Shown: positions 5,868 to 13,625 of the stretch, piece after piece
How the letters are laid out: each line of letters starts with the position of its first letter
Numbering within the stretch: the first letter of the stretch is position 1
NCBI GenBank assembly: GCA_014377915.1
Contig: JACMOT010000343.1
Span: forward strand, 1-19,032
From: Tardiphaga sp.
Lineage (GTDB): Bacteria > Pseudomonadota > Alphaproteobacteria > Rhizobiales > Xanthobacteraceae
Direction: 5' to 3'
Length of the DNA stretch: 19,032 nucleotides
The notes under the pieces: model-generated
The model's database searches: none
The model's input: only the letters and a program-made list of their open reading frames with translations
What the model was told of the DNA's origin: nothing
Program-made: the position numbers and the translations under genes

Positions 5868-6962
5868 ATGACCGCTTCCGTCCATCCATCGCCCGCGCGC
5901 CGCCGTCTGATTCTGGCTTCGGACCGCGGCGACAACAGCGACCTTGCCGAGATTCTGAAGAAGGTCGGCGACGTCGACATCATCTCGACGAACGGCATTC
6001 CCGACGTTCCGGTCAGCGACCTGTCCGGCATTGTCGTCGACATCAACCTGCGCTCCGCGGAGAGCGTGCAGCGGGTTCGCAACAAGCTGCGCGCCAAGGC
6101 CTATGAGGCGATCCCGCGGCTGTTCGTGCTGGCCGATGCGCTGCATCACGGTTCGATGCAGGCCTGGGCGCTGGGCGCGACCGACACCATCGCACGACCG
6201 TTCGATGCCCGCGGCGTGATGCAGCGGATTCGCGCCGCCTTCCCCAGCCGGCATGACGAGGATTTTTCCGCCCGCGGCAAGGCCCTGACGCGCGGCGTCG
6301 AGGCGGCCCACGCGGTCATGGTGAAGATTTTCGAGAAGCTGCCGGCCGGCGTGCCGCTGAGCTTTAACGACGTGATGCAGGCGGAAGCCGCCATCCTCAA
6401 GGCGATCAAGCGATCGTCGCTGCGGGAATGGCTGGCCGCCGTCGGCCGCCACCATGATCACAGCTATCGCCACTGCCTGTTCGTGACCGGCTTCGCGGTG
6501 GCCTTTGCCCAGCACCTCGGGATGCGTGACGAAGACCAGCGCCGCCTGACTCGCGCTGCCCTGGTGCACGATGTCGGCAAGGCCTTCACGCCGGTGGGCA
6601 TTCTCGACAAGCCGGGCAAGCTGAACGAACTGGAAATGGCGGAAATCCGCAAGCACCCCCGTCTTGGCTTCGACGCGCTGCTGGCACAGGGAAATTTTCC
6701 GCGGGAGATGCTCGACGTCGTATTGCACCACCACGAATTTCTTGATGGCTCCGGCTATCCTGACGGGTTGAAGGGCGACCAGATCAGCGACATCGTCCGG
6801 CTGCTGACCATCGTCGACATCCACGCCGCCTTGGTGGAGCGGCGCGCCTACCGGTTGCCGTTCACCCATGCCAAGGCCTTCGAGATCATGGAGCAGATGG
6901 GCGACAAGCTGGACCAGCAGCTGCTGCAGGTGTTTCGCCCGGTGGCGCTTGGATCGTACTGA
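5868..6962 (+). CDS. HD-GYP domain protein with receiver-like N-terminus (probable c-di-GMP phosphodiesterase)
   Basis: Residues about 12-125 resemble a response-regulator receiver (LILASDRGD, GIVVDINLRS with Asp58, RLFVLADALHHG, GATDTIARPFD). The acidic pair is Ser-Asp, the switch Ser/Thr is replaced by Ala and the conserved Lys before Pro is Arg, so phosphorylation is doubtful. Residues about 190-330 form an HD-GYP domain with all metal-ligand positions: His198, the HD pair 234-235 (LVHDVGK), His263 (IRKHP), His288-His289 (LHHHEFLDGSGYP) and Asp317. The second Asp of the usual D-x-x-D-A-L segment is Ala here (VDIHAAL). HD-GYP enzymes hydrolyse cyclic di-GMP to pGpG or GMP, which commonly lowers exopolysaccharide output and favours motility. 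I chose the ATG at 5868 (364 residues, AGGGA close upstream); a GTG at 5811 would add 19 residues. The stop is eight bases from the convergent ligase stop. Confidence 0.88.
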   Translation: MTASVHPSPARRRLILASDRGDNSDLAEILKKVGDVDIISTNGIPDVPVSDLSGIVVDINLRSAESVQRVRNKLRAKAYEAIPRLFVLADALHHGSMQAWALGATDTIARPFDARGVMQRIRAAFPSRHDEDFSARGKALTRGVEAAHAVMVKIFEKLPAGVPLSFNDVMQAEAAILKAIKRSSLREWLAAVGRHHDHSYRHCLFVTGFAVAFAQHLGMRDEDQRRLTRAALVHDVGKAFTPVGILDKPGKLNELEMAEIRKHPRLGFDALLAQGNFPREMLDVVLHHHEFLDGSGYPDGLKGDQISDIVRLLTIVDIHAALVERRAYRLPFTHAKAFEIMEQMGDKLDQQLLQVFRPVALGSY

Positions 6963-6970
6963 CCGGCGTT

Positions 6971-8557
6971 CTACGCCAGCAGCTTGCGCAACTCCGCCTT
7001 CGCCACTTTTTCCAGCGTCGAGCGCGGCATCTCGTCGACGAAGCGGATTTCGCGCGGTACCTTGAAACTCGCCAGCGCGTCGCGGCAGGCCGCCATGACG
7101 TCGTCGTGCAGCGCCGCCGGCGCCCGCGCCACGCCGGCATGCGGAATGATGAAGACCACCGGGACTTCGTCGAGCATCGGATGTTTCATGCCGACTACCG
7201 CGGCCTCGCGCACGCCGGGCACCGCGATCACCACCTGCTCGATCTCGGACGCCGCGACGTTCTCGCCGCCGACCCGCAGCATATCCTTGACGCGATCGCC
7301 GAACTTGATGAAGCCGCCGTCGAGCAAGGTAACCCGATCGCCGGTGATGAAATAGCCGTGCTCATCAAAGCTTTCGCGGGTGGCCTCCGCATTATGCAAG
7401 TATTCCTTGAACAGCGACAGGCCGGGCACCCCGAGAATCGACAGATTGCCGGTACCGCCAGGCTGGGTCGGCCTGCCGTCATCATCGGTGACACAAATTC
7501 TGTATTCAGTGGCGGCACGGCCGATCGACATCGGCGTGTCGGGCTGGTCGACCTCACCGATGATGCCATGGCTGATGGTCTCGGTCATGCCCCACCAGCC
7601 GATGATCCTGACGCCGAAAGCGGCGAAGGCTGGTGGCTCGCAGAACGCGGTGCCCCAGAGCCGGAAGCTGTGCTGCTTCGGAATTTCATGCTCGAGCAGC
7701 GCCTTCATGCAGAAGCCGATGGTGGAATTCCAGGTGGCGCGATGCTCCGACGCCACGTTCCAGAATCGCCGCGCCGAGAATCGCGGCTGGATCACGCAGC
7801 TGCCGCCGACCCACAGTGTCGACAGCACCGAATAGGCCAGGGCATTGGTATGATACAATGGAAGGTAGGCCATGTGCACGTCGGCGGCGCGCAGGTCCTG
7901 ATGCACGGCATTTACCTTGCCGCCCCACAGCGCATTGGCATGGGTCCACAGCACCGCTTTCGGCCGCGACGTGGTGCCAGAGGTGTACTGGACGCTGCAG
8001 TGAGCCATGGGATCGGTGGCGCGGCGCGGCCGGTCCGCGCTGTCGGCGAATAGCGCTTCGAAACGTTCGGCTTTTTCGACGCGATGACCGGAGGCCGGCT
8101 CCGCGCCGGCGTCGTGCGACGTTACAGCGATCCAGCGCAGCGCCTTGCAATTGGCGGCGACCAGTTCGGCATAGGCTGGCTGGGTAACCGCGGCGACGGC
8201 GCCGCAGTGTCTGGCGAAATATTCCAGCTCGGCGGCGGCGGAGCGGGTGTTGGTAGTGACCGCTATGGCGCCGAGTTCGGCGCAGGCAAACCAGGTCAGC
8301 ATCGCCTCGATGCAATTGTCGAGATGGATCAGAACATAGTCGCCCGGCTTGATGCCGCGACCGACCAGGCCCGCGGCGAGCGCGCCGACGCGGTCGTGGA
8401 ATTCGCCATAGGTCCAGTGTCGCGCCGGCGCGTCGAACGGCGCCCAGATCAGGAAAGGATGATCGCGGCGGGTTTCGGCGCGCATCCGCAACAGCCAGGG
8501 CACATCCATGCCGTCGAACGGACTGACCACGCCTTGCGGCATCGCTGAATTCGACAT
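6971..8557 (-). CDS. AMP-forming acyl-CoA synthetase/ligase (CaiC-like)
   Basis: The 528-residue protein is a full-length ANL-superfamily adenylate-forming enzyme that activates a carboxylic acid to acyl-AMP and then acyl-CoA. Motifs in order: phosphate loop YTSGTTSRPK at 191-200, WWGMTET at 321-327, the ATP-ribose Asp407 in YFITGDR, the hinge DRVKDMLRVGGENV at 421-434, and Lys517 in the C-terminal LEKVAKAELRK, the expected catalytic lysine. The phosphate loop has Ser in place of the common Gly after TSGTT. LPLYHTNAL and the overall layout recall crotonobetaine/carnitine-CoA ligases, but the substrate cannot be read from sequence. There is no signal peptide. The start is firm: GGGAGGA sits four to five bases before the ATG. 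The gene for a VOC-fold protein lies 120 bases upstream on the same strand, and a solute-binding protein gene diverges from that pair, suggesting a small-acid catabolic unit. Confidence 0.93.
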   Translation of the reverse strand: MSNSAMPQGVVSPFDGMDVPWLLRMRAETRRDHPFLIWAPFDAPARHWTYGEFHDRVGALAAGLVGRGIKPGDYVLIHLDNCIEAMLTWFACAELGAIAVTTNTRSAAAELEYFARHCGAVAAVTQPAYAELVAANCKALRWIAVTSHDAGAEPASGHRVEKAERFEALFADSADRPRRATDPMAHCSVQYTSGTTSRPKAVLWTHANALWGGKVNAVHQDLRAADVHMAYLPLYHTNALAYSVLSTLWVGGSCVIQPRFSARRFWNVASEHRATWNSTIGFCMKALLEHEIPKQHSFRLWGTAFCEPPAFAAFGVRIIGWWGMTETISHGIIGEVDQPDTPMSIGRAATEYRICVTDDDGRPTQPGGTGNLSILGVPGLSLFKEYLHNAEATRESFDEHGYFITGDRVTLLDGGFIKFGDRVKDMLRVGGENVAASEIEQVVIAVPGVREAAVVGMKHPMLDEVPVVFIIPHAGVARAPAALHDDVMAACRDALASFKVPREIRFVDEMPRSTLEKVAKAELRKLLA

Positions 8558-8677
8558 CGATCCTCCCGATGGAAGTCCGCCGGAACATCCGCTGTTGCGC
8601 GGCGACGGCCTCCGTTTGCTGAGAGCCCCGTTGTGCCAGCGCTTGCCAGCCTGCGCAAACGCGCGCCCGAATATGCC

Positions 8678-9091
8678 TCAGCCCATTTCGTAGGACGAAA
8701 TTTCGATCAGGCTGCCGTCGGGATCGCGGCAATAGACCGAACGCAACGTCCCGCGGGCGCCCTGCCTGGTCACCGGCCCCTCCTCGACCGCAACGCCGCA
8801 GGCCCCGAGATGCGCGACGACCTCCGTAGGCAAGGCCGCGGTGAGAAAGCACAAATCGTCGCTGCCCGCGCGCTCGTGATCGGCGGTGAACCATTCGACC
8901 TTGTCGGCGCCGATCGGCCGCAGGTTGATCTTCTGAGTGCCGAAAATCACCGAGGTTCGCGGGATCTTGCCATGGCCGGGATCGAATATCCGGATTTCCA
9001 TGCCAAGCACTTTCGCATACCAGGCGGCGGAACGCGCGACGTCGGCGACGTTGAGAACCAGATGATCGAGCGCGGTGACGGTGACGGACAT
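8678..9091 (-). CDS. VOC (glyoxalase/bleomycin-resistance fold) family protein
   Basis: The 137-residue protein has two VOC half-domains. The first starts TALDHLVLNVADVARSAAWY with His10, the usual first metal ligand. The second ends RDPDGSLIEISSY with Glu130, the usual last metal ligand. The related pattern GxQKINLH often supplies another histidine, but here it reads GTQKINLRP with Arg58, so one metal ligand may be missing. VOC proteins include glyoxalases, extradiol dioxygenases and epimerases; I cannot tell which reaction applies. The start at 9091 is supported by AGGA eight bases upstream and by homology beginning at MSVTVTALDH; a longer frame from 9169 adds a basic, unconserved-looking stretch. 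It is probably co-transcribed with the acyl-CoA ligase downstream. Confidence 0.87.
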   Translation of the reverse strand: MSVTVTALDHLVLNVADVARSAAWYAKVLGMEIRIFDPGHGKIPRTSVIFGTQKINLRPIGADKVEWFTADHERAGSDDLCFLTAALPTEVVAHLGACGVAVEEGPVTRQGARGTLRSVYCRDPDGSLIEISSYEMG

Positions 9092-9137
9092 GCGTGGTTC
9101 CTGCTGGCGACCGCGCGGGCGTCGCACTGGCCGATAG

Positions 9138-9174
9138 TTGAATTGTTTGATACAACGCGGTGTCGTCAATTCGA
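9138..9174. promoter_or_regulatory. Candidate operator between divergent VOC/ligase and TctC genes
   Basis: GAATTG (9140-9145) and CAATTC (9167-9172) are a perfect 6-bp dyad with a 21-base spacer. Inside lies TTGTTTGATACAA, whose ends TTGT/ACAA are inverted and resemble GntR-type operator halves. The site sits in the 128-base divergent gap, where a shared regulator would be expected to bind. No regulator gene is adjacent in the window. Confidence 0.35.
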
Positions 9175-9219
9175 GTCAAGCTGACCGCGCAATAAGCCGC
9201 GGCAGCCGGGAGAGAACTT

Positions 9220-10194
9220 ATGGCTTCACGTCGCGCCGCGATTGGACTTATCGCGCTGGGTTTTTCCGCGTTCGCCGTGATCGGCAGCGCCGCCGCGCTG
9301 GACTATCCGACGCGGCCGGTACGCTTCGTGGTGGGATATCCCGCCGGTGGCGCCACCGACATTCTGGCTCGCGTGATTGGCCAGCGCCTGTCGGAGCGGC
9401 TCGGCCAGCAATTCGTGGTGGAGAACAAGCCCGGCGCCGGCAACAACATCGGTACCGAGGCCGTGGTGAATGCCGAGCCTGACGGCTACACCGTGCTGCT
9501 GGTCAATCCGGCCAATTTCATCAACGCGTCGCTCTACGCCAAACTGAGTTTCGACTTCTTGCGCGATATTGCGCCGGTCGCGGCGTTCAACCGCGTGCCC
9601 AACGTGATGACGGTCTCGAAGGACGTACCGGCGAAAACGGTGAGTGAATTCATTGACTATGTGAAGGCCAATCCCGGCAAGGTGAACATGGCGTCGTCCG
9701 GCAACGGCACCTCGCTGCATCTGTCCGGCGAGATGTTCATGGCGATGACCGGCGCCAAAATGCAGCACATTCCCTATCGCGGCGCGGCGCCGGCGATCAC
9801 CGACATGCTGGGCGGCCAGGTTCAGGTGATCTTCGACAACATGCCGTCGATCATCCCGCAGATCCGCAGCGGCAGTCTGCGCGCCATCGCGGTGACCACC
9901 CTGAAGCGGTCGCCGCAATTGCCGGACACCCCGACCGTGTCCGACACCGTGCCCGGCTATGAGGCCAGCGCGCTGTTCGGCATGGGCGCGCCGCGCAAGA
10001 CGCCCCCGGAAATCATTGCCAGGCTGAATGCGGAGGTCAACGCCGTGATGGCCGAGCCGGCAATCAGGGCCAGGCTGGTCGAACTGGGCGGCGATCCGCT
10101 GATCGACACGCCCGAGGCGTTCGGCAAGATGATGGCCGCGGAAACCGAAAAATGGGCCAAGGTCGTCAAGGAAGCCGGGCTGAAGGTGGAATGA
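9220..10194 (+). CDS. Bug/TctC-family tripartite tricarboxylate transporter substrate-binding protein
   Basis: The 324-residue protein has a signal peptide (basic MASRR, hydrophobic 8-24, cleavage near Ala26) followed by YPTRPVRFVVGYPAGGATDILARVIGQRLSERLGQQFVVENKPGAGNNIGTEAV, the hallmark of Bug-family periplasmic binding proteins. Further family segments are DGYTVLLVNPA, NMASSGNGTSLHLSGEMF, HIPYRGAAPAITDMLGGQVQVIFDN and GMGAPRKTPPEIIARLNAE. Such proteins capture carboxylates or similar small molecules in the periplasm and pass them to TctAB-type permeases. No membrane subunits lie nearby, a common situation for this expanded family in Bradyrhizobium and Bordetella relatives. GGGAGAG provides a strong ribosome site. 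The divergent acyl-CoA ligase suggests the bound acid may be activated to a CoA ester; this is inference. Confidence 0.94.
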   Translation: MASRRAAIGLIALGFSAFAVIGSAAALDYPTRPVRFVVGYPAGGATDILARVIGQRLSERLGQQFVVENKPGAGNNIGTEAVVNAEPDGYTVLLVNPANFINASLYAKLSFDFLRDIAPVAAFNRVPNVMTVSKDVPAKTVSEFIDYVKANPGKVNMASSGNGTSLHLSGEMFMAMTGAKMQHIPYRGAAPAITDMLGGQVQVIFDNMPSIIPQIRSGSLRAIAVTTLKRSPQLPDTPTVSDTVPGYEASALFGMGAPRKTPPEIIARLNAEVNAVMAEPAIRARLVELGGDPLIDTPEAFGKMMAAETEKWAKVVKEAGLKVE

Positions 10195-10338
10195 CCGATG
10201 CGGCGTTTGCGCGTCTCAATTCGGTCAATGACGTGATACAAGGCTTTGCAAGGCAGGGATGACCGCAGCCAGGAACGTTTGGCCGCTCGCGCGGTTGGTC
10301 CGCCATAACTGACAGCAGCAGCCGCGAGGAGATTCAAG

Positions 10339-10602
10339 ATGCGTAACCTGATGATGGCCATTACGGCCGCCGGCACTTTATCCGCCGCCGCCGCCGTGAG
10401 CCCGGCGTCCGCCGCGCCGACCTATCCCTACTGCATCCAGTCGCAGCAGTTCGGCACCGACTGTTCGTATCCGACCTACAATGCTTGCCAGGCAACCGCT
10501 TCCGGGCGCGGCGTGAGTTGCATCGTCAATCCACAAATCGCCTTCGACCCGCGGCCTTACGCCGAACCGCGCAGCCGCGGCCGGCGAACGCAGCAATATT
10601 AA
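10339..10602 (+). CDS. DUF3551-type small secreted cysteine protein
   Basis: The 87-residue product has a signal peptide ending near Ala26 (SPASAAP). The mature part has four cysteines, Cys32, Cys42, Cys50 and Cys61, in the pattern YPYC...TDCSYPTYNACQATASGRGVSC, which matches the DUF3551 family abundant in Bradyrhizobium. The four cysteines could form two disulfides in the periplasm. The tail is Arg-rich (RSRGRRTQQY). Function is unknown. GAGGAGA lies about six bases before the ATG. The gene stands alone with its own terminator. Confidence 0.85.
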   Translation: MRNLMMAITAAGTLSAAAAVSPASAAPTYPYCIQSQQFGTDCSYPTYNACQATASGRGVSCIVNPQIAFDPRPYAEPRSRGRRTQQY

Positions 10603-10630
10603 GCAGGTCCGCAGATACATTCCGACACGC

Positions 10631-10658
10631 AACCCGCCGATCGCATCGGCGGGTTTTT
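10631..10658 (+). terminator. Rho-independent terminator after the DUF3551 gene
   Basis: AACCCGCCGAT (10631-10641), CGC, ATCGGCGGGTT (10645-10655) form a perfect 11-bp stem followed by TTTTT (10654-10658). It lies 28 bases past the stop codon and 22 bases before the convergent methyltransferase-fold gene ends. The T-run is only on the plus side. Confidence 0.93.
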
Positions 10659-10680
10659 GCGTAGCCACCTGAATTCGCGG

Positions 10681-11361
10681 CTAACCTACCGGACGGGTCG
10701 CCAGCCAGATCACGTGGCGGGCGCCACCGCGGGTGCCGGTGGCGCGGATCTTGATCTCCTCGGCCGCGAAGCCGGCCTTCGCCAGACGCTTGGTGAATTT
10801 ATCATTGGGGAAGGACGACCATACCGCGAGGATGCCGCCAGGGCGGAGCGCATCGCGCGCCGCCTGCAGGCCCTTGAGATCGTACAGCGCGTCATTGGAT
10901 TTGCGCGTCAGGCCCTCCGGGCCATTATCGACGTCGAGCAGGATCGCGTCATAGTGATCGCGCGCCGCGCCGATCGCCTGTATCACGTCGGCTTCGCGGA
11001 TCTCGACCCGGGGATCCGTCAGGCTCTCGCCGGACAATTCGGCCATCGGCCCGCGCGCCCAGGCGATGATCGCGGGCACCAGCTCGACCACGGTGATCTT
11101 CGCCTGCGCACCCAGCACCTTGAGCGCGGCGCGCAGCGTAAATCCCATGCCGAGCCCCCCGATCAGCAGCCGCGGCGCCGGCAGCGCCTTGAGGCGAAAG
11201 CAGGTCAGCGTCGCCAGCGCCTCTTCGGAGCCGAACAGCCGGCTGCTCATCAGTTCGTTCTGGCCGAGCTTGATGGTAAATTCGCCGCCGCGCTGCATCA
11301 GCCGCAATTGCACGCCGCCGCCGGGCACGTCGGTAGTGTCGAGGAGCTTCCAGGGAATCAC
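10681..11361 (-). CDS. Spermidine synthase-like methyltransferase-fold protein
   Basis: The protein has a Rossmann nucleotide-binding core: RLLIGGLGMGFTLRAAL (64-80) is the glycine-rich loop, TVVELVPAIIAWARG (90-104) carries the acidic residue expected to bind the ribose, and YDAILLDVDNGPEGL (137-151) is the strand-4 motif. These are features of the spermidine synthase/methyltransferase superfamily. Polyamine synthases transfer an aminopropyl group from decarboxylated S-adenosylmethionine, but stand-alone proteins of this type may be methyltransferases, so the substrate is open. I prefer the GTG at 11361 (226 residues, VIPWKLLDTTDVPGGG), where family resemblance begins; the frame extends to 11427, but the extra 22 residues look unconserved and no good ribosome site precedes them. 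The ribosome site before the GTG (GAAAGA) is also weak. No speD-type gene is nearby. Confidence 0.82.
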   Translation of the reverse strand: MIPWKLLDTTDVPGGGVQLRLMQRGGEFTIKLGQNELMSSRLFGSEEALATLTCFRLKALPAPRLLIGGLGMGFTLRAALKVLGAQAKITVVELVPAIIAWARGPMAELSGESLTDPRVEIREADVIQAIGAARDHYDAILLDVDNGPEGLTRKSNDALYDLKGLQAARDALRPGGILAVWSSFPNDKFTKRLAKAGFAAEEIKIRATGTRGGARHVIWLATRPVG

Positions 11362-11704
11362 GGGCGTCTTTCTTCGGGCTGAGGCACGGAAGCCATAAGC
11401 CGATAGCAGTCCGCTCGAAAACATCAAGGCCAGCCGTGGCGGCGGCCTTCAGGCAATGCCTGGCATGGCGGCCGCCCGGCTGGACCGGATCTTGCTGTGA
11501 CCCGGAGAAGTCCTTGTCATTCGAGACGTCACAGCGAGATTCAGGGCCCGCCATGCAAGAATTTCAACGAAAGCTGAAGTCTCGCTTAGGCGACTGGCTC
11601 GCGCTACTCATTTCGAAACAGCCGGGGTGCGCGACCTGTTCTGATTCGGGGCAAGCGCTCGACCCGCCCTCCAGCATTTTCCGCACAGGTTCAATGGTGC
11701 TCCG
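11362..11704. other. Divergent intergenic region with a GC-rich palindrome
   Basis: This gap lies between the methyltransferase-fold gene (minus) and the acyltransferase gene (plus). I see no convincing gene. A plus-strand frame at 11436-11708 overlaps the acyltransferase ATG but has no ribosome site or recognisable domain. At 11450-11462 the 13-base palindrome CAGGCAATGCCTG is flanked by GGCGGCC (11441-11447) and GGCCGCC (11470-11476), which also pair, giving a nested dyad that could be an operator or a hairpin. Confidence 0.5.
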
Positions 11705-13609
11705 ATGAAGTATCGACCCGATATCGATGGCCTGCGGGCGCTCGCGGTCATCCCGGTGGTCATGTTCCATCTGCGCATGCCCGGGGTCAGCGGCGGTTAT
11801 CTCGGCGTCGACGTGTTCTTCGTTATTTCCGGCCACCTGATCTGCGGCCTGATCGACCGCGAAATCCGCGCCGGCCACTTTTCCATTGGCAATTTCTATC
11901 GGCGCCGGGCGCTTCGCATCCTGCCCGCTTTGATCGCGATGTTACTGGCGACGACGCTGCTCGCCTACCTCTACAGCCTGCCGGTCGAACTCACGGAATA
12001 CAGCAGCAGCCTGGCCAGCGCGGTCGGCTCGGTGTCCAATTTCTATTTCGCGGCCACCGCGGGCTATTTCGACGCGCCCGCCGAAACCAAGCCACTGCTG
12101 CATACCTGGTCCCTGAGCGTCGAGGAACAGTTCTACGTGCTGATGCCGCTGTTCATGTTGCTGGCCTGGCGCTTCTTCCCGAAACGAATGCGGGCGGTTT
12201 TCGCGGCCGCGATGGCTCTATCATTGCTCGCCGCGCTGGCAATGAGCCTGCGCAATGCCACGTTTGCGTTTTATCTCACGCCGTTCCGGGCTTGGGAGCT
12301 CGGCTTTGGCGCGCTGCTGTCGATGCACATCCTGCCGGCGCCCCGCAACATCGTGTGGCGGGAGCTATGCGGCATCGCCGGGCTATTGTTGCTGCTGGCG
12401 CTGCTGGTGTTCGGCTCGTCGGCCTATCCGCTGCTGGCCATGACGTCGCTGGCGTGCGCCGGCGCCGTGCTGGTGATCGCCTCCAGCGAACACGGCCCGT
12501 CCCTGGTCGGCCGATGGCTGTCATGGCCGCCGATCGTCATGATCGGCCTGATCTCCTATTCGCTCTATCTCTGGCACTGGCCGGCGATCGTGTTCCAGCG
12601 CACCGACGCTGCGTTTTTCCCGGAAGCGTCCGACGTGGTCACCCGGCTGATCCTGCTGATCGGACTGATCGGGATTGCCTATCTGTCGTGGCGGTTCATC
12701 GAACGGCCGTTCCGATCCAGCGAGGCGCCTACGCGCAGGGTTCTCGTGGCTTCCGCCGCGGCGATGGCATCGGTGTTCGCGATCGGCGCTGCGCTGATTG
12801 CCGGTGGCGGCGCGCCATATCGCTTTCCTGACCGGGTCGTATCGATCGCGGCCTATCTCGGCTACGATCCGACCGCGGCGTTCCGGACCGGTCAATGCTA
12901 CCTCGGCGCCAACCGGCAACAATTCGATGCCGAGACCTGCCTTCGGCTCGACCCGGCGCGGCCCAATTATCTTCTGGTCGGCGACAGCCATGCGGCCCAT
13001 CTGTGGCTTGGACTGTCCTCGGCGATGCCGGAAATCAACGTCCTGCAGGCCACCGCGAGCACCTGCCGTCCGGCGATTCCGGCGGCGGATTCACTCGACA
13101 GCCGCGCCTGTCCGCGGCTGATGCATTATGTGTTCGGGCAATTCCTGCATGATCACAAGGTCGACAGGATCCTGCTCGCCGCCTCCTGGAAGGATGAGGA
13201 TATCCCGCAACTGGCACATACGCTGGATACGCTGAAATCGATGGGCCTCGATGTCGTCGTGCTGGGGCCGATTGTCGAATATGACGGCGCGCTGCCGCGG
13301 CTGCTCGCCAACCAGATCATGCGCGACCGACCGACCATGAAGGACCGTCGCACCATAGGTATTCGCGAGCGCGACCTGGCAATGCGTCAGATGGTGACCG
13401 CCCATGGCGTGAGCTACATCTCCGTCTATGACGCGGTGTGCCCGACCAGCAGTTGCGATACGTCCGCCGCCGCTGGCGTGCCGATGCAGTTCGATGCCGG
13501 CCATTTGACGGCGCAGGGATCGATCGAGGTCGGCCGGCGGCTGATCCCGGCATTGCGGGCGGCAACTCAGCCGCCGCGGGCGATCGGCCTGTTAAAGACC
13601 GCTGGATAA
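11705..13609 (+). CDS. Membrane O-acyltransferase fused to an SGNH domain (OafA/YrhL-type)
   Basis: The 634-residue protein has an acyltransferase-3 membrane domain at about 1-345 and an extracytoplasmic SGNH-like domain at about 375-620. The start YRPDIDGLRALAVIPVVMFH has the conserved Arg11 and His22, followed by GGYLGVDVFFVISG and FYRRRALRILPALI. LLHTWSLSVEEQFY (131-144) is another signature of the family. About ten hydrophobic spans follow to about 370. The SGNH part has GDSHAAHLW (426-434, candidate nucleophile Ser428) and DAGHLT (597-602, Asp/His pair). Members move acetyl or other acyl groups across the inner membrane onto lipopolysaccharide, exopolysaccharide, Nod-factor-like or peptidoglycan acceptors. 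Its place next to glycan enzymes points to exopolysaccharide or O-antigen acylation; the acceptor is unknown. The ribosome site is weak. The GH26-like gene starts 16 bases after the stop, so the two probably form one transcript. Confidence 0.93.
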   Translation: MKYRPDIDGLRALAVIPVVMFHLRMPGVSGGYLGVDVFFVISGHLICGLIDREIRAGHFSIGNFYRRRALRILPALIAMLLATTLLAYLYSLPVELTEYSSSLASAVGSVSNFYFAATAGYFDAPAETKPLLHTWSLSVEEQFYVLMPLFMLLAWRFFPKRMRAVFAAAMALSLLAALAMSLRNATFAFYLTPFRAWELGFGALLSMHILPAPRNIVWRELCGIAGLLLLLALLVFGSSAYPLLAMTSLACAGAVLVIASSEHGPSLVGRWLSWPPIVMIGLISYSLYLWHWPAIVFQRTDAAFFPEASDVVTRLILLIGLIGIAYLSWRFIERPFRSSEAPTRRVLVASAAAMASVFAIGAALIAGGGAPYRFPDRVVSIAAYLGYDPTAAFRTGQCYLGANRQQFDAETCLRLDPARPNYLLVGDSHAAHLWLGLSSAMPEINVLQATASTCRPAIPAADSLDSRACPRLMHYVFGQFLHDHKVDRILLAASWKDEDIPQLAHTLDTLKSMGLDVVVLGPIVEYDGALPRLLANQIMRDRPTMKDRRTIGIRERDLAMRQMVTAHGVSYISVYDAVCPTSSCDTSAAAGVPMQFDAGHLTAQGSIEVGRRLIPALRAATQPPRAIGLLKTAG

Positions 13610-13625
13610 GGGACACGGACGCGAC

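Noticed and set aside
5835..6869. Minus-strand open frame (344 codons) opposite the HD-GYP gene
   Set aside because: Antisense shadow; the plus-strand frame carries all HD-GYP motifs.
6963..6970. Terminator between the convergent HD-GYP and ligase genes
   Set aside because: Only eight bases separate the stop codons and no hairpin with a T-run is visible there.
7686..9179. Long minus-strand open frame (497 codons) across the ligase and VOC genes
   Set aside because: It runs in another frame over two well-supported genes and their gap, and is Arg-rich with no domain.
10657..11382. Plus-strand open frame opposite the spermidine synthase-like gene
   Set aside because: Antisense shadow with low-complexity Arg/Gln/His composition; the minus-strand frame has a clear Rossmann motif.
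11436..11708. Possible 90-codon plus-strand gene overlapping the acyltransferase start by four bases
   Set aside because: The overlap is attractive, but there is no ribosome site, no hydrophobic signal and no recognisable sequence, and it crosses a strong palindrome.
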